Counted from the stretch's first letter, positions 19,781-30,704 are shown. The stretch: DNA of 64,000 nucleotides from Pseudomonas fluorescens (GCF_902497785.1 NZ_CABVHK010000006.1:1-64000); one strand, 5' to 3'. Notes: generated by a model from the sequence alone, not told the origin. Made by a program: numbers and translations.

Positions 19781-20221
19781 ATGCCCACCCAAGCAAAGCA
19801 GCAAAACCAGTCGATCAGCGGCTTCGAACCCTACCAGGCAGTAAAGGGCGAGGAGTACATGGGCAAACCCATGCGCGCTCACTTCACCAAGATCCTGAAC
19901 AAGTGGAAACAGGACTTGATGCAGGAAGTCGACCGCACGGTTGATCACATGAAGGACGAAGCGGCCAACTTCCCTGACCCGGCAGACCGTGCCAGCCAGG
20001 AAGAAGAATTCAGCCTTGAATTGCGCGCCCGTGACCGTGAGCGCAAGTTGATCAAGAAGATCGACAAGACGCTGCAATTGATCGAAGACGAAGAATATGG
20101 CTGGTGCGAGTCCTGCGGCGTCGAAATTGGCGTCAAGCGACTGGAAGCCCGCCCTACCGCCGACATGTGTGTTGACTGCAAGACCCTGGCGGAAATCAAG
20201 GAAAAGCAAGTCGGCAAGTAA
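19781..20221 (+). CDS. dksA: RNA polymerase-binding transcription factor DksA
   Basis: DksA (146 residues) works with ppGpp to shut rRNA and tRNA promoters and raise amino acid promoters. The coiled coil spans about residues 35-110 with the conserved acidic tip (NFPDPADRASQEEEF). The four-cysteine zinc site is complete (CESCG and CVDC). This is the zinc form, not the cysteine-poor DksA2. The rrn and tRNA promoters in the same window have GC-rich discriminators expected of its targets. Confidence 0.97.
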   Translation: MPTQAKQQNQSISGFEPYQAVKGEEYMGKPMRAHFTKILNKWKQDLMQEVDRTVDHMKDEAANFPDPADRASQEEEFSLELRARDRERKLIKKIDKTLQLIEDEEYGWCESCGVEIGVKRLEARPTADMCVDCKTLAEIKEKQVGK

Positions 20222-20240
20222 TTGGCGATTTGAACGAAGA

Positions 20241-20268
20241 ACGGAGCGTGCGAACGCTCCGTTTTTGT
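20241..20268 (+). terminator. dksA terminator
   Basis: The 9-bp stem ACGGAGCGT / ACGCTCCGT with a 4-base loop is followed by TTTTGTTT. Confidence 0.85.
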
Positions 20269-20293
20269 TTCCGTTATATGCCACCGCCGCAAA

Positions 20294-20460
20294 CCTGTGG
20301 GAGCGAGCCTTGTGGTGAGGGGATTTATCCCCGTTCGGCTGCGCAGCAGTCGCCATTCCGGTGGATGCGTTCAATCGGATGCATTGCAATTACAGAGTTT
20401 GGGGCCGCTACGCGACCCAACGGGGATAAATCCCCTCACCACAAGGCTCGCTCCCACAGG
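20294..20460. repeat. REP-type inverted repeat, perfect 42-bp arms
   Basis: The arms at 20294-20335 and 20419-20460 are exact reverse complements and begin CCTGTGGGAGCGAGCC. The 83 bases between them show no gene. It fills the dksA-gluQ gap. Confidence 0.85.
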
Positions 20461-20495
20461 GTCTGGCGTAAGCCTGGAATAAGTAACGTAATCTC

Positions 20496-21383
20496 ATGAC
20501 CGCTTCCTCCTACATCGGACGCTTCGCTCCCACGCCCAGCGGCCATCTGCACTTCGGCTCGCTGGTCGCTGCGCTGGCTTCGTACCTCGACGCCCGTGCG
20601 GTCGGCGGGCGCTGGCTGATGCGCATGGAAGATCTCGACCCGCCACGGGAAGAACCCGGGGCGCAGTCCGCGATTCTCAAGGCTTTGGAGAGCTACGGGT
20701 TCGAGTGGGACGGGGAAATGGTCCGCCAGAGCGACCGACACGACGCCTACGCCGACGTGCTCAATCGCCTGTTCAATCACGGCCTCGCTTACGCCTGTAC
20801 CTGCTCGCGCAAACAATTGGCGCCGTATCACGGCATTTATCCAGGCCTGTGCCGCAACGCCGGCCATGGCGCCGAAGACGCAGCCATTCGCCTGCGCGTA
20901 CCCGAGCTGGAATACCATTTCATCGACCGGGTGCAAGGCGAATTTCGCCAGCACCTGGGCCGCGACGTCGGCGACTTCGTGATTCGCCGCCGCGACGGGC
21001 TCTACGCCTATCAACTGGCGGTGGTACTCGATGATGCCTGGCAAGGCATCACCGACATCGTCCGGGGCGCCGACCTGCTCGACTCGACGCCACGTCAGCT
21101 GTATCTGCAAGAACTGCTGGGCTTCGCGCAACCGCGCTATCTGCACATCCCGCTGATCACCCAGCCCGATGGGCACAAACTCGGCAAGTCCTACCGCTCG
21201 CCGCCGCTGACCGAAGATCAAGCCACGCCGTTGTTGCTGCGGGCATTGCGCGCACTGGGGCAAAACCCCGGCACGGAACTGGCGTACGCCACACCGCGAG
21301 AAGTGCTGAACTGGGGCATCGCCCACTGGGACGCATTGCAGATCCCGCGCACACTCACCCTGCCCGAAGCGCAACTACAGTGA
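20496..21383 (+). CDS. gluQ: Glutamyl-Q tRNA(Asp) synthetase
   Basis: This 295-residue truncated glutamyl-tRNA synthetase attaches glutamate to queuosine of tRNA-Asp. It has the HIGH-like HLHFGSL, the KMSKS-like KLGKS and a zinc site formed by CTCSRKQL with a downstream YPGLC, and lacks the anticodon-binding domain. Linkage to dksA is conserved in gammaproteobacteria. The start codon follows a weak ribosome binding site after the REP element. Confidence 0.95.
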   Translation: MTASSYIGRFAPTPSGHLHFGSLVAALASYLDARAVGGRWLMRMEDLDPPREEPGAQSAILKALESYGFEWDGEMVRQSDRHDAYADVLNRLFNHGLAYACTCSRKQLAPYHGIYPGLCRNAGHGAEDAAIRLRVPELEYHFIDRVQGEFRQHLGRDVGDFVIRRRDGLYAYQLAVVLDDAWQGITDIVRGADLLDSTPRQLYLQELLGFAQPRYLHIPLITQPDGHKLGKSYRSPPLTEDQATPLLLRALRALGQNPGTELAYATPREVLNWGIAHWDALQIPRTLTLPEAQLQ

Positions 21384-21460
21384 TCACACTTGCAGTGGCG
21401 CGCCCATCCGTTACCATCGCCGCACGTTTTCGGGCACGCGCATAAAAAAGAGAGGCCGGG

Positions 21461-21637
21461 ATGTACATCTATCGCTTGGTCCTGCTTTTGGTAGTGGGGA
21501 TTTACCTGTTCTCCCCGGCCATCATGGATTGGTGGATCGACGCCACTGGCGCCTGGTATCGCCCGTATCTGCTCTGGCTGATTCTGATTGTCGTGACCTT
21601 CATCCTGCAGAGCCAAAAAGATGCCGATGAGCTTTAG
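21461..21637 (+). CDS. cbrX: CbrX-like small membrane protein upstream of cbrA
   Basis: This 58-residue protein has two hydrophobic segments (YRLVLLLVVGIYLFSPAI and YLLWLILIVVTFILQ). The ATG at 21461 follows AAGAGAGG. Its last codons overlap the start of cbrA, so cbrA translation is probably coupled to it. A small ORF called cbrX has been described at this place in P. putida (from memory); its own function is unclear. Confidence 0.8.
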   Translation: MYIYRLVLLLVVGIYLFSPAIMDWWIDATGAWYRPYLLWLILIVVTFILQSQKDADEL

Positions 21638-24575
21638 CCTGACCCAGATGATCCTGATCAGCGCCGCCTACCTGGCGGTGCTGTTCGGCGTCGCCTGGAT
21701 CAGCGAACGGGGCATGATCCCCCGGGCGATCATTCGCCACCCGCTGACATACACCTTGTCTCTGGGCGTCTACGCCAGTGCGTGGGCGTTTTATGGCACG
21801 GTGGGCCTGGCCTATCAGTACGGTTACGGTTTTCTCTCCAGTTACCTTGGGGTTTCCGGGGCATTTCTGCTGGCGCCGGTGTTGCTGTACCCGATCCTGA
21901 AAATCACCCGCACCTATCAACTGTCGTCGCTGGCGGACTTGTTCGCGTTCCGCTTTCGCAGTACGTGGGCCGGGGCACTGACCACGATCTTCATGCTGAT
22001 CGGCGTGTTGCCGTTGCTGGCGTTGCAGATTCAGGCAGTCGCCGACTCCATCGGCATCCTCACCCGCGAACCGGTGCAACACCGCGTGGCCCTGAGCTTC
22101 TGCGCGCTGATTACGCTGTTTACGATTTTCTTCGGCTCGCGCCACATCGCCACCCGCGAGAAACACGAAGGGCTGGTATTCGCCATCGCCTTTGAGTCGG
22201 TGATCAAGCTGATCGCCATTGGCGGCGTTGGACTGTATGCGTTGTACGGCGTGTTCGACGGCCCGCAACAGCTGGAACTGTGGCTGCTGCAAAACCAGAC
22301 CGCCCTCGCCGCTTTGCACACGCCGTTGCAGGAAGGCCCGTGGCGCACTTTGCTGCTGGTGTTCTTCGCGTCGGCGATTGTGATGCCGCACATGTACCAC
22401 ATGACGTTTACCGAAAACCTCAACCCGCGCTCGCTGGTCAGTGCGAGCTGGGGTCTGCCGTTGTTTCTGCTGTTGATGAGTCTGGCGGTGCCGTTGATTC
22501 TCTGGGCGGGGCTGAAACTCGGTGCCACGACCAATCCTGAATATTTCACCCTGGGCATCGGCATCGCCGCCAACAGCAAAGCGCTGGCGCTGTTGGCGTA
22601 CATAGGTGGATTGTCGGCCGCCAGCGGGCTGATCATCGTCACCACCCTGGCGCTGTCCGGAATGGCGCTGAACCACCTGGTGCTGCCGCTCTATCAACCG
22701 CCGGCCGAAGGCAACATCTATCGCTGGCTGAAGTGGACGCGTAGGGCGCTGATCGTTGCGATCATCATGGCGGGTTACGGTTTCTATCTGATGCTGGGCG
22801 CCGAGCAGGATCTGGCAAACCTTGGCATCGTCGCGTTTGTGGCGACATTGCAGTTCCTGCCGGGTGTGCTGTCCGTGCTGTATTGGCCGACCGCCAACCG
22901 TCGCGGCTTCATCGCCGGTTTGCTCGCGGGAATTCTGGTGTGGCTGGTGACCATGCTGTTGCCGCTGGTGGGCAATCTGCAAGGTTTCTACATTCCGCTG
23001 CTGAACATGATTTACGTCCTGGACGACACCAGTTGGCACATGGCCGCCATTGCGTCACTGGCAGCCAACGTACTGATGTTTACTTTGATTTCCCTGTTCA
23101 CCAACGCCAGTCCCGAAGAGGCCAGCGCCGCCGAAGCCTGCGCCGTGGACAATGTGCGTCGCCCGCAACGCCGCGAATTGCACGCAGCCTCGCCGCAAGA
23201 GTTCGCCACGCAGCTGGCCAAACCTTTGGGCGCCAAGGCTGCGCAGAAAGAAGTCGAGCAAGCGCTGCGCGATCTGTACTTGCCGTTCGACGAGCGCCGG
23301 CCTTACGCGTTGCGCCGTTTGCGTGACCGAATCGAAGCCAACCTCTCCGGTCTGATGGGGCCGAGTGTGGCGCAGGACATGGTCGAAACTTTCCTGCCTT
23401 ACAAAGCCGGCGGCGAGAACTACGTCACCGAGGACATCCACTTCATCGAAAGCCGCCTCGAGGACTACCACTCGCGACTGACCGGCCTGGCCGCTGAACT
23501 CGACGCCCTGCGCCGCTACCACCGCCAGACCTTGCAGGAATTGCCGATGGGCGTCTGCTCGCTGGCCAAGGATCAGGAAATCCTCATGTGGAACAAGGCC
23601 ATGGAGGAGCTGACCGGCATTGCCGCCCAGCGCGTGGTCGGTTCGCGCCTGAGCACCATCGCCGATCCGTGGAAAGAATTGTTGCAAGGCTTTATCAATC
23701 TGCCCGACGAACACTTGCACAAGCAACACCTGGCCCTGGACGGCCAGACCCGCTGGCTGAACCTGCACAAAGCGGCGATCGACGAACCGCTGGCGCCGGG
23801 CAACAGTGGTTTGGTTTTGCTGGTGGAAGACCTCACCGAAACGCAGATGCTCGAAGACAAGCTGGTGCACTCCGAGCGTCTGGCCAGCATTGGTCGGCTG
23901 GCTGCCGGCGTGGCCCACGAAATTGGCAACCCGATCACCGGCATCGCCTGCCTGGCGCAAAACCTGCGCGAAGAACGTGAAGACGATGGCGAGCTGAAAG
24001 AAATCAGCGGGCAGATTCTGGAACAGACCAAACGCGTGTCGCGCATTGTTCAGTCGTTGATGAGTTTCGCCCACGCGGGCAGTCATCAGCACAGCGACGA
24101 GCCCGTCTGTCTGGCAGAGGTGGCTCAAGATGCCATCGGTTTGCTGGCACTGAACCGACGCAATTTCGAAGTGCAGTTCTACAACCTGTGCGACCCCGAC
24201 CATTGGGTCGAAGGCGATCCGCAACGACTCGCCCAGGTTCTGATCAACCTGCTCTCAAACGCCCGTGACGCCTCGCCTGCGGGCAGTGCGGTGCGGGTCA
24301 AAAGCGAAGCCGGCGAACACACGGTCGACCTGATCGTGGAGGACGAAGGCAGCGGCATTCCGAAGAACATCATGGATCGATTGTTCGAACCTTTCTTCAC
24401 CACCAAAGATCCTGGCGAAGGCACCGGTCTGGGCCTTGCACTGGTCTATTCCATCGTTGAAGAGCATTATGGACAAATCACCATCGACAGCCCGGCTGAT
24501 GTTCAAAGCCAACGCGGCACCCGTATCCGGGTGACCTTGCCGCGTCATGTCGAAGCGACGTCCGCTGTGAACTGA
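21627..24575 (+). CDS. cbrA: CbrA sensor histidine kinase with SLC5-type transporter domain
   Basis: This 982-residue protein begins with a sodium/solute symporter (SLC5) domain of about 13 membrane segments (to about residue 500), then a linker, a PAS-like region (about 630-740), the HisKA dimerisation helix with His764 in [12 protein letters not shown], and an HATPase with NLLSNARDA and GTGLGLALV. It signals carbon/nitrogen status to CbrB and moves histidine in some species. The start could be 21621 or 21627; neither has a strong ribosome binding site, which fits coupling to cbrX. Confidence 0.95.
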   Translation: MSFSLTQMILISAAYLAVLFGVAWISERGMIPRAIIRHPLTYTLSLGVYASAWAFYGTVGLAYQYGYGFLSSYLGVSGAFLLAPVLLYPILKITRTYQLSSLADLFAFRFRSTWAGALTTIFMLIGVLPLLALQIQAVADSIGILTREPVQHRVALSFCALITLFTIFFGSRHIATREKHEGLVFAIAFESVIKLIAIGGVGLYALYGVFDGPQQLELWLLQNQTALAALHTPLQEGPWRTLLLVFFASAIVMPHMYHMTFTENLNPRSLVSASWGLPLFLLLMSLAVPLILWAGLKLGATTNPEYFTLGIGIAANSKALALLAYIGGLSAASGLIIVTTLALSGMALNHLVLPLYQPPAEGNIYRWLKWTRRALIVAIIMAGYGFYLMLGAEQDLANLGIVAFVATLQFLPGVLSVLYWPTANRRGFIAGLLAGILVWLVTMLLPLVGNLQGFYIPLLNMIYVLDDTSWHMAAIASLAANVLMFTLISLFTNASPEEASAAEACAVDNVRRPQRRELHAASPQEFATQLAKPLGAKAAQKEVEQALRDLYLPFDERRPYALRRLRDRIEANLSGLMGPSVAQDMVETFLPYKAGGENYVTEDIHFIESRLEDYHSRLTGLAAELDALRRYHRQTLQELPMGVCSLAKDQEILMWNKAMEELTGIAAQRVVGSRLSTIADPWKELLQGFINLPDEHLHKQHLALDGQTRWLNLHKAAIDEPLAPGNSGLVLLVEDLTETQMLEDKLVHSERLASIGRLAAGVAHEIGNPITGIACLAQNLREEREDDGELKEISGQILEQTKRVSRIVQSLMSFAHAGSHQHSDEPVCLAEVAQDAIGLLALNRRNFEVQFYNLCDPDHWVEGDPQRLAQVLINLLSNARDASPAGSAVRVKSEAGEHTVDLIVEDEGSGIPKNIMDRLFEPFFTTKDPGEGTGLGLALVYSIVEEHYGQITIDSPADVQSQRGTRIRVTLPRHVEATSAVN

Positions 24576-24597
24576 GACCGTCGAGAGTATCGAATCA

Positions 24598-26034
24598 ATG
24601 CCGCACATTTTGATCGTCGAAGACGAAACAATTATCCGCTCCGCCTTGCGCCGCCTGCTGGAACGCAACCAGTACCAGGTCAGCGAAGCCGGTTCAGTGC
24701 AGGAAGCACAAGAACGCTTCACCATTCCCACGTTCGACCTGATCGTCAGCGACCTGCGCCTGCCCGGCGCTCCGGGTACCGAGTTGATCAAACTCGGCCA
24801 AGGCACGCCGGTGCTGATCATGACCAGTTACGCCAGCCTGCGTTCGGCGGTCGACTCAATGAAGATGGGCGCGGTCGATTACATCGCCAAGCCTTTCGAC
24901 CATGACGAAATGCTTCAGGCCGTCGCGCGCATCCTGCGTGATCGGCAATCGGCCCCGGCCAGCGGTGAAGCTGCCGGCGGCAAAGCTGCCAATGGCGCGG
25001 CGAAAGCGGGTATCGACAACAGCAACGGCGAGATCGGCATCATCGGCTCGTGCCCACCGATGCAGGATCTCTACAGCAAGATTCGCAAGGTCGCACCGAC
25101 CGACTCCAATGTCCTGATCCAGGGCGAGTCCGGCACCGGTAAAGAATTGGTGGCGCGTGCCCTGCACAACCTGTCGAAACGCGCCAAGGCACCGATGATT
25201 TCGGTGAACTGCGCGGCGATTCCGGAAAGCCTGATCGAGTCCGAACTGTTCGGCCACGAAAAAGGCGCGTTCACCGGTGCCAGCGCCGGGCGTGCCGGTC
25301 TGGTTGAAGCGGCAGACGGCGGGACGCTGTTCCTCGACGAAATCGGCGAACTGCCGCTGGAAGCCCAGGCCCGTCTGCTGCGCGTATTGCAGGAAGGCGA
25401 AATTCGCCGGGTGGGTTCGGTGCAGTCGCAGAAGGTCGATGTTCGTCTGATCGCCGCGACTCACCGCGACCTCAAGAGCCTGGCCAAGATCGGCCAGTTC
25501 CGTGAAGACTTGTATTACCGCCTCCACGTGATCGCCCTGAAACTGCCGGCCCTGCGTGAGCGCGGCGCCGACGTCAACGAAATTGCCAATGCGTTCCTGG
25601 CGCGGCAGAGCGCGCGGGTCAACCGCACCGATCTGAAGTTCGCGCCGGACGCCGAGCAGGCGATTCGTCATTACTCCTGGCCGGGTAACGTTCGTGAACT
25701 GGAAAACGCGGTCGAGCGCGCGGTCATCCTGTGCGAAAGCCCGGAGATTTCCGCCGAGCTGCTGGGTATCGACATCGAGCTGAGCGACCTGGAAGACGAC
25801 GATTTCATCGGTCTGCCTCCACAACAGGGCAGCAATGGCGGTAACAACAGCCACGAACCGACCGAGGACCTGTCCCTGGAAGACTACTTCCAGCACTTCG
25901 TGCTCGAGCACCAGGACCACATGACTGAAACCGAGCTGGCACGCAAACTCGGGGTCAGTCGCAAGTGCCTGTGGGAACGGCGTCAGCGCCTGGGCATCCC
26001 GCGGCGCAAGACCGGGGTGGCCAGCGAGAGCTGA
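24598..26034 (+). CDS. cbrB: CbrB, NtrC-family sigma-54 response regulator
   Basis: This 478-residue regulator has a receiver domain with phosphoacceptor Asp52 (SDLRLPG), an AAA+ domain with Walker A GESGTGKE and the sigma-54 contact loop GAFTGA, and a Fis-type helix-turn-helix at the C terminus. Phosphorylated CbrB activates crcZ and catabolic genes from sigma-54 promoters. It follows cbrA by 22 bases. Confidence 0.97.
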   Translation: MPHILIVEDETIIRSALRRLLERNQYQVSEAGSVQEAQERFTIPTFDLIVSDLRLPGAPGTELIKLGQGTPVLIMTSYASLRSAVDSMKMGAVDYIAKPFDHDEMLQAVARILRDRQSAPASGEAAGGKAANGAAKAGIDNSNGEIGIIGSCPPMQDLYSKIRKVAPTDSNVLIQGESGTGKELVARALHNLSKRAKAPMISVNCAAIPESLIESELFGHEKGAFTGASAGRAGLVEAADGGTLFLDEIGELPLEAQARLLRVLQEGEIRRVGSVQSQKVDVRLIAATHRDLKSLAKIGQFREDLYYRLHVIALKLPALRERGADVNEIANAFLARQSARVNRTDLKFAPDAEQAIRHYSWPGNVRELENAVERAVILCESPEISAELLGIDIELSDLEDDDFIGLPPQQGSNGGNNSHEPTEDLSLEDYFQHFVLEHQDHMTETELARKLGVSRKCLWERRQRLGIPRRKTGVASES

Positions 26035-26082
26035 ACGTCACCTGTACGGTGTGCGGGTAACACGTGATTGTGTGAAAAAACT

Positions 26083-26106
26083 GTTACCTGAGCTTTTTCA
26101 CGTAAC
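26083..26106. promoter_or_regulatory. Candidate CbrB upstream activating site
   Basis: GTTAC (26083-26087) and GTAAC (26102-26106) form an inverted repeat with a 14-base centre, the form I recall for CbrB sites in P. putida. More GTAAC half sites lie at about 26056 and 26123. All are 80-150 bases upstream of the crcZ sigma-54 promoter. Confidence 0.6.
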
Positions 26107-26109
26107 AGA

Positions 26110-26147
26110 AGCCGGGGCTTACGGTAACGAAGCCCCGGTTTTTTTTG
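26110..26147 (+). terminator. cbrB terminator
   Basis: The 9-bp stem CCGGGGCTT / AAGCCCCGG is followed by eight T. It lies inside the upstream control region of crcZ. Confidence 0.85.
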
Positions 26148-26205
26148 GCCTCGACAAACCCTCTCAAGCGACGTAACCCCTTGTTTCGCTGGGCCTCGCC
26201 AAAGT

Positions 26206-26220
26206 TGGCACGCCCCCTGC
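26206..26220 (+). promoter_or_regulatory. Sigma-54 promoter of crcZ
   Basis: TGGCAC-N5-CTGC keeps the GG and GC doublets of the -24/-12 element at correct spacing. The expected start is near 26232. CbrB is encoded just upstream. Confidence 0.85.
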
Positions 26221-26231
26221 TATATGTTTGG

Positions 26232-26600
26232 TACAAGAACAATAACAAGCATTGCACAAGACAATAAAAATAAGACGAATCGACTCACGCACAATAAAAA
26301 CAAGACGGCGAGAGGCGCAGCTAACTGATTCTTTTGGAGAGGCGTTGTATTTGGGGCTTGCCCCACGACCAGGCCGAGAACAACAAAAACTGTCCTGAGA
26401 CAGAGCCTGAACTGGTTGGATCGCAAGATCACTGCAACACAGCGACCAAAGCAATCCGTTTGCTCTTGGCTCCCGATTGGGAGGGTCACGAAGGAAACTT
26501 CATGACGCGGGCACTCAACAAAAACAAAAAGCCCGAAACCAATAACAAAAATAGAACATGCAACTACTTTCTTGGGGAGCTTCGGCTCCCCTTGTAGTTT
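26232..26600 (+). ncRNA. crcZ: CrcZ, Hfq/Crc-sequestering small RNA
   Basis: This RNA is about 370 nt, AC-rich and clearly different from the flanking coding DNA. I count six A-rich AANAANAA-like motifs (near 26236, 26262, 26291, 26381, 26517 and 26540) that bind Hfq with Crc. It ends in the stem GGGGAGC-TTCG-GCTCCCC (26574-26591) and a T-rich tail. When CbrAB is active, CrcZ removes Hfq/Crc from target mRNAs and relieves catabolite repression. The ends are estimated. Confidence 0.92.
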
Positions 26601-26742
26601 CTGGCGTTTACGCCCATGCCAGACATGCCCTTCAAGCGCTTGCGCAGCTTCCTACACCATCCCCTGACTAAATGCTAGAATCCCCGCCCATCATGCGGTC
26701 ATTCTTCGTTATGGCCGAACATTCCTTCAAACAGTGCATCCC

Positions 26743-28146
26743 ATGCTGAAGAAGTTGTTCCAGTCATTCCGTTCTCCCAAGCGTCATACGCAACACATCC
26801 GCAGCACGCCTGAAGTGCTTAACAGCGGCCAGCATTCGCTGCAAAAGGCGCAATTCAGCCGTTACGCGGTGAATATCGTCGAACGCCTGCAGAACGCCGG
26901 TTACCAGGCTTATCTGGTCGGCGGGTGCGTGCGTGACATGATGCTCGGCATCACGCCTAAAGATTTCGACGTCGCAACCAGCGCCACACCTGAACAGGTA
27001 CGTGCCGAATTCCGCAATGCGCGGATCATCGGTCGTCGCTTCAAGCTGGTGCACATTCACTTCGGTCGCGAGATCATCGAAGTCGCGACGTTCCGCGCCA
27101 ATCACCCGCAGAACGATGAAGAGGAAGACAGCAACCAGTCTTCCCGCAACGAGAGCGGACGCATTCTGCGCGACAACGTTTACGGCACCCTGGAAGAAGA
27201 CGCACAACGCCGCGACTTCACCATCAACGCGCTGTATTACGATCCGGTTAGCGAGCGCATTCTCGATTACGCCAACGGCGTACACGACATCCGCAATCAC
27301 CTGATTCGCCTGATCGGCGATCCGAAGCAACGCTACCAGGAAGATCCGGTGCGGATGCTGCGTGCCGTGCGTTTCGCCGCCAAGCTGAATTTCGGCATCG
27401 AAAAACACAGCGCTCAGCCGATTCGCGACCTGGCCCCGATGCTGCGCGAGATCCCGTCGGCCCGTCTGTTCGAAGAAGTGCTCAAGCTGTTCCTCTCCGG
27501 CCATGCCGCAGACACGTTCGAAATGCTGGTCGACCTGCAACTGTTCGATCCGCTGTTCCCGGCCAGTGCCGAGGCGCTCGAATACAACCCGACCTACACC
27601 CACACCCTGATCAGCGAAGCGTTGATCAACACCGACCTGCGCATCAAGCAAAACAAGCCGGTGACCCCGGCGTTCCTGTTTGCAGCCCTGCTCTGGCCTG
27701 CCCTGCCGGCTCGCGTGCTGCGCTTGCAGGACCGTGGCATGCCGCCCATTCCGGCCATGCAGGAAGCGGCACACGAACTGATTGCCGAACAGTGCCAGCG
27801 GATCGCGATTCCAAAACGCTTCACCATGCCGATCCGCGAGATCTGGGACATGCAGGAACGCCTGCCCCGCCGCAGCGGCAAACGCGCCGATCTGTTGCTG
27901 GACAATCCGCGTTTCCGCGCCGGTTACGATTTCCTGCTGCTGCGCGAAAGCGCCGGCGAGCAGACCGATGGCCTGGGCGAATGGTGGACGGACTATCAAG
28001 ACGCCAACGACAGCGAACGCCGTGACATGATCCGCGACCTCAGCGGCAAGGACGACGGCGCCGCCGGTGCTCCACGCAAACGTCGCCGCAGTGGCGGTGC
28101 CAAGCGCAAACGCGCTGCCGGGGCTTCGAGCACGACGGACGAGTAA
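26743..28146 (+). CDS. pcnB: Polynucleotide adenylyltransferase (poly(A) polymerase I)
   Basis: This 467-residue enzyme adds 3' A tails to RNA and promotes decay. The nucleotidyltransferase motif is LVGGCVRDMMLGITPKDFDV, with the catalytic Asp pair in DFD, then RRDFTINALYYD and the RNA-binding body. The C terminus is a basic tail rich in Lys/Arg. I prefer the ATG at 26743 (MLKKLFQSF) over a GTG at 26734. A TAGAAT -10 candidate lies at 26676-26681. It is coupled to folK. Confidence 0.93.
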   Translation: MLKKLFQSFRSPKRHTQHIRSTPEVLNSGQHSLQKAQFSRYAVNIVERLQNAGYQAYLVGGCVRDMMLGITPKDFDVATSATPEQVRAEFRNARIIGRRFKLVHIHFGREIIEVATFRANHPQNDEEEDSNQSSRNESGRILRDNVYGTLEEDAQRRDFTINALYYDPVSERILDYANGVHDIRNHLIRLIGDPKQRYQEDPVRMLRAVRFAAKLNFGIEKHSAQPIRDLAPMLREIPSARLFEEVLKLFLSGHAADTFEMLVDLQLFDPLFPASAEALEYNPTYTHTLISEALINTDLRIKQNKPVTPAFLFAALLWPALPARVLRLQDRGMPPIPAMQEAAHELIAEQCQRIAIPKRFTMPIREIWDMQERLPRRSGKRADLLLDNPRFRAGYDFLLLRESAGEQTDGLGEWWTDYQDANDSERRDMIRDLSGKDDGAAGAPRKRRRSGGAKRKRAAGASSTTDE

Positions 28147-28148
28147 GC

Positions 28149-28634
28149 ATGGAACGCATCTACATCGGCATGGGCAGCAATCTGGCTGACCCTGCCGAAC
28201 AATTGCGCAGCGCCGTCGAGGCGCTGGCGCAGTTGCCGCTGACCGAACTGGTCGGGGTTTCCGCGTTTTACCAGAGTGATTCGCTGCTGCCCGGCCAGCC
28301 GCGTTACACCAACGCGGTCGCCGCCCTCGACAGCACGCTCCCACCGCTGACACTGCTGGATGCGCTGCAAGCCATCGAAAACGGCCAGGGCCGCGAACGT
28401 CTTGAGCGCTGGGGGCCACGTACGCTGGACCTCGACATCGTGCTGTTTGGCGATCGGCTTATCGACGAACCTCGCCTCAAGGTGCCTCACTACCATATGC
28501 AGGAACGCGCATTCGTTCTGTATCCGCTGGCGGAGCTGGCGCCTGCGAATTTGCGTCTGGCAGATGGGCGCAACCTGAAGGAATTGCTCGCGGCCTGCCC
28601 GTTCGTCGGCCTGGAACGCCTCCCGCAAAACTGA
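28149..28634 (+). CDS. folK: 6-hydroxymethyl-7,8-dihydropterin pyrophosphokinase
   Basis: This 161-residue folate-pathway enzyme transfers pyrophosphate from ATP to hydroxymethyl-dihydropterin. The family motif RWGPRTLDLDIVLFGD holds the two Mg-binding aspartates. It begins two bases after pcnB, a pairing conserved in Pseudomonas. Confidence 0.95.
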   Translation: MERIYIGMGSNLADPAEQLRSAVEALAQLPLTELVGVSAFYQSDSLLPGQPRYTNAVAALDSTLPPLTLLDALQAIENGQGRERLERWGPRTLDLDIVLFGDRLIDEPRLKVPHYHMQERAFVLYPLAELAPANLRLADGRNLKELLAACPFVGLERLPQN

Positions 28635-28642
28635 CAAAAAAC

Positions 28643-28736
28643 CCTGTGGGAGCGGGCTTGCCCGCGATGGCGGTTCAACATTCAACATTGATGTTGACTG
28701 AGCAGCCGTCATCGCGGGCAAGCCCGCTCCCACAGG
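28643..28736. repeat. REP-type inverted repeat
   Basis: CCTGTGGGAGCGGGCTTGCC at one end and its reverse complement at the other (ending GCTCCCACAGG) form a near-perfect hairpin followed by seven T, so it may also terminate folK transcription. The remaining gap to 28999 holds the panB upstream region; I see no further gene. Confidence 0.8.
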
Positions 28737-28999
28737 TTTTTTTGTTGCGCGCAAGATTTGCGGCTGCTGAATCGCATCAGTAACCCCGGTAACACCGCCG
28801 ACGTAACAACGCGGTAACACACGCAATTGACTTCCCGAGTTCTCCTCACGACTATAGGCGTCCCGCTGCCGCCATCACGGCGTTAAAGGGCGCAATCCAG
28901 GCCTTAAAAGCACGACAACAGACCGTGCGCCTGTATTTATCGAAGAATCACGCGCGTTACTCGCAGTAGTTTCCACAGCGCCTGAATGAGGAACTTTTC

Positions 29000-29800
29000 A
29001 TGCCAGCCATCACCCTGACCACGCTGCAAGGTCTCAAGCAAAAAGGTGAGAAAATCACCATGCTGACCTGCTATGACGCGACCTTCGCCCACGCCTGCAA
29101 TGAGGCTGGCGTCGAAGTGTTGCTGGTGGGCGACTCCCTCGGCATGGTCTTGCAAGGTCACGACAGCACCCTGCCGGTGACCACCGCCGAGATGGCTTAT
29201 CACGTCGCGTGCGTGAAGCGCGGTAACACCGACGCGTTGATCCTCGCCGACCTGCCTTTCATGGCTTACGCCACGCTAGAACAAACCATGACCAACAGCG
29301 CTTTGTTGATGCAGGCCGGCGCGCACATGGTCAAGGTCGAAGGCGCGCTGTGGCTGGCGGACTCGATCCGTCTGCTCGCCGAACGCGGTATCCCGGTGTG
29401 TGCGCACATGGGCCTGACCCCGCAATCGGTGAACATCCTCGGCGGTTACAAGGTTCAGGGCCGCAGTGAAAACCAGGCGCGGCAAATGCGCGCCGACGCG
29501 ATCTCCCTCGAACAGGCCGGCGCGGCGATGCTGCTGCTCGAATGTGTACCGAGCGAGCTGGCCGAAGAAATCACCCAGGCGGTGAAGATCCCCGTAATCG
29601 GCATCGGCGCCGGCAGTGGCACCGACGGCCAGGTATTGGTGCTGCACGACATGCTCGGCCTGTCGATCACTGGCCGCGTGCCGAAATTCGTCAAGAATTT
29701 CATGGCCGGGCAGCAAACTATTCAAGCGGCACTTGGCGCTTACGTCTCTGAAGTCAAAGCCGCCACTTTCCCAGGTATCGAACACGGATTCTCTGCATGA
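29000..29800 (+). CDS. panB: 3-methyl-2-oxobutanoate hydroxymethyltransferase
   Basis: This 266-residue TIM-barrel enzyme makes ketopantoate, the first step of pantothenate (and so CoA) synthesis. Metal- and substrate-binding motifs are present ([35 protein letters not shown]). It overlaps panC by four bases. Confidence 0.96.
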   Translation: MPAITLTTLQGLKQKGEKITMLTCYDATFAHACNEAGVEVLLVGDSLGMVLQGHDSTLPVTTAEMAYHVACVKRGNTDALILADLPFMAYATLEQTMTNSALLMQAGAHMVKVEGALWLADSIRLLAERGIPVCAHMGLTPQSVNILGGYKVQGRSENQARQMRADAISLEQAGAAMLLLECVPSELAEEITQAVKIPVIGIGAGSGTDGQVLVLHDMLGLSITGRVPKFVKNFMAGQQTIQAALGAYVSEVKAATFPGIEHGFSA

Positions 29801-30657
29801 ACACCGTAAAAACCGTACGCGAACTGCGGGCCGCCGTGGCCCGCGCCCGCAGCGAAGGCAAGCGCATCGCTTTTGTGCCGACCATGGGCAACCTGCACAG
29901 CGGCCATGTCGCACTGGTGACCAAAGCCTCGCAACGGGCGGATTTCGTGGTCGCGAGCATTTTCGTCAATCCGCTGCAGTTCGGCGCCGGCGAAGACCTC
30001 GACAAGTACCCGCGCACCCTCGCGGCCGACCAGGAGAAACTGCTCGAGGCCGGCTGCCACCTGCTGTTCGCCCCCGCCGTTGAAGAGATGTACCCCGACG
30101 GCATGACCGGCCAGACCCGCGTCAGCGTGCCACAACTGTCCGAAGGTCTGTGCGGCGCCAGCCGTCCGGGGCATTTCGAAGGTGTGGCGACGGTGGTCAG
30201 CAAGCTGTTCAATATGGTTCAGCCGGACCTGGCGATCTTCGGTCAGAAAGACTTTCAGCAACTGGCGGTGATTCGCGCGCTGGTGCATGACCTGAACATG
30301 CCGGTCCAGATCATTGGTGAGCCAACGGTGCGTGCGGCGGACGGTTTGGCGCTGTCGTCACGTAACGGCTTCCTCAGTGAAGAACAGCGGGCGGTTGCGC
30401 CGGTGGTGTATCGCACGTTGGCCTCGATTGCCGACGCGATCAAACAGGGTGATCGCGATTACCCGGCGCTGATCGACTTGCACACCAGAGACCTGGAAGC
30501 GGCTGGTTTGCGTGCGGATTATCTGGAAATCCGGCATGCGCTGACGTTGCGCCCGGCGACGGCGGATGATCGGGATCTGGTGATCCTGGTGGCGGCGTTT
30601 CTCGGCACCACGCGGTTGATCGACAACCTGCATCTGGACCTCGACGGGAATGCCTGA
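29797..30657 (+). CDS. panC: Pantoate--beta-alanine ligase
   Basis: This 286-residue ATP-dependent ligase joins pantoate and beta-alanine. It shows the HIGH-like [10 protein letters not shown] and the SSRN motif of the nucleotidyltransferase loop. It is coupled to panB through ATGA. Confidence 0.96.
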   Translation: MNTVKTVRELRAAVARARSEGKRIAFVPTMGNLHSGHVALVTKASQRADFVVASIFVNPLQFGAGEDLDKYPRTLAADQEKLLEAGCHLLFAPAVEEMYPDGMTGQTRVSVPQLSEGLCGASRPGHFEGVATVVSKLFNMVQPDLAIFGQKDFQQLAVIRALVHDLNMPVQIIGEPTVRAADGLALSSRNGFLSEEQRAVAPVVYRTLASIADAIKQGDRDYPALIDLHTRDLEAAGLRADYLEIRHALTLRPATADDRDLVILVAAFLGTTRLIDNLHLDLDGNA

Positions 30658-30704
30658 ACGGCACGACGCGAAAAAAACAAACACATAATCAACATAACGG
30701 CGAG

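Noticed and set aside
26334..26597. Frames inside the crcZ region on both strands
   Set aside because: The sequence is a recognised non-coding RNA with sigma-54 promoter and terminator, and the frames have no ribosome binding site.
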